The translations under genes and the position numbers were made by a program. From positions 1 through 6,589 of the forward strand of contig CAZMFZ010000155.1 of NCBI GenBank assembly GCA_964565665.1: DNA of 6,589 bases, written 5' to 3'. Under the pieces are notes generated by a model, which worked only from the letters and a program-made list of their open reading frames with translations, was not told where the DNA came from and made no database searches. This DNA is from CAZMFZ01 sp964565665 (GTDB lineage Bacteria; Bacteroidota; Bacteroidia; Cytophagales; UBA9547). Below, piece by piece: positions 6,527 through 6,589 of the stretch. Positions within the stretch are counted from its first letter, which is position 1, and every line of letters starts with the position of its first letter.

Positions 6527-6529
6527 ATA

Positions 6530-6589
6530 ACCTCACCCCCGACCCCTTTTTTCTGCTCCAATACCGCAGAATTAAGGAGAGGGGTGCCG
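6530..6589. repeat. GC-rich nested palindrome abutting the first start codon
   Basis: Two nested perfect inverted repeats are seen: TTCTGC (6551-6556) with GCAGAA (6566-6571) around a 9-base loop, and ACCCCT (6542-6547) with AGGGGT (6580-6585) outside it. The flanks (CTCACCCCCGACCCC and GGGGTGCCG) extend an imperfect outer stem to the window edge, so the element may continue. Its base composition contrasts sharply with the AT-rich surroundings. It looks like the short dispersed palindromes common between Bacteroidota genes. On the minus strand it supplies GGTGAGG, with GAGG at 6531-6534, 4 nt before the ATG at 6526: the only Shine-Dalgarno-like sequence noticed in the window. No promoter for the downstream gene is visible this side of it. 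Confidence 0.7.

Overview
The window looks like a Bacteroidota genome, probably an uncultured Cytophagales or Chitinophagales relative assembled as a draft. The evidence is low-GC coding sequence, start codons without clear Shine-Dalgarno sequences, TAnnTTTG-type promoter motifs, an exosortase of the Bacteroidota XrtX/XrtF kind, a YwqK/MORN-2 repeat protein and an Rpn-family nuclease. A run of exactly 100 N (810-909) is a scaffold gap. Every recognisable gene lies on the minus strand, so transcription runs from right to left.

Layout in order of transcription. At 6530-6589 a GC-rich nested palindrome, probably a dispersed repeat, abuts the first start codon. At 4679-6526 is a secreted 615-residue protein with about 14 YwqK/MORN-2 repeats and a C-terminal barrel-like domain. 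At 4060-4656 is an exosortase with a visible Cys/Arg/His triad. At 3262-4085 is an Rpn-family PD-(D/E)XK nuclease gene whose reading frame is broken by one -1 shift, exactly at a T TTA AAG slippery heptamer. At 2774-3250 is a small multi-membrane-spanning protein resembling the exosortase-associated membrane proteins. At 1470-2774 is a NupC-type concentrative nucleoside transporter whose start codon overlaps the preceding stop. Spacings are 22 nt, a 26-nt overlap, 11 nt and a 1-nt overlap, so the five genes could form one operon.

The 673 bases between the transporter and metK (797-1469) hold no intact gene. They contain a toxin-antitoxin scar (an antitoxin-like N-terminus joined out of frame to a RelE/HigB toxin C-terminus), two TATTTTTG promoter-like boxes, an AT-only hairpin, and a 14-bp tandem array that runs into the assembly gap and reaches the metK start codon. 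At 1-796 is the N-terminal 265 codons of metK (S-adenosylmethionine synthetase), cut by the window edge.

The exosortase and its membrane partner would act together at the inner membrane on substrates encoded elsewhere. The nuclease gene appears to have been inserted between them. The most interesting feature is the possible programmed -1 frameshift that would restore the full-length nuclease. The rest of the window is fairly ordinary.
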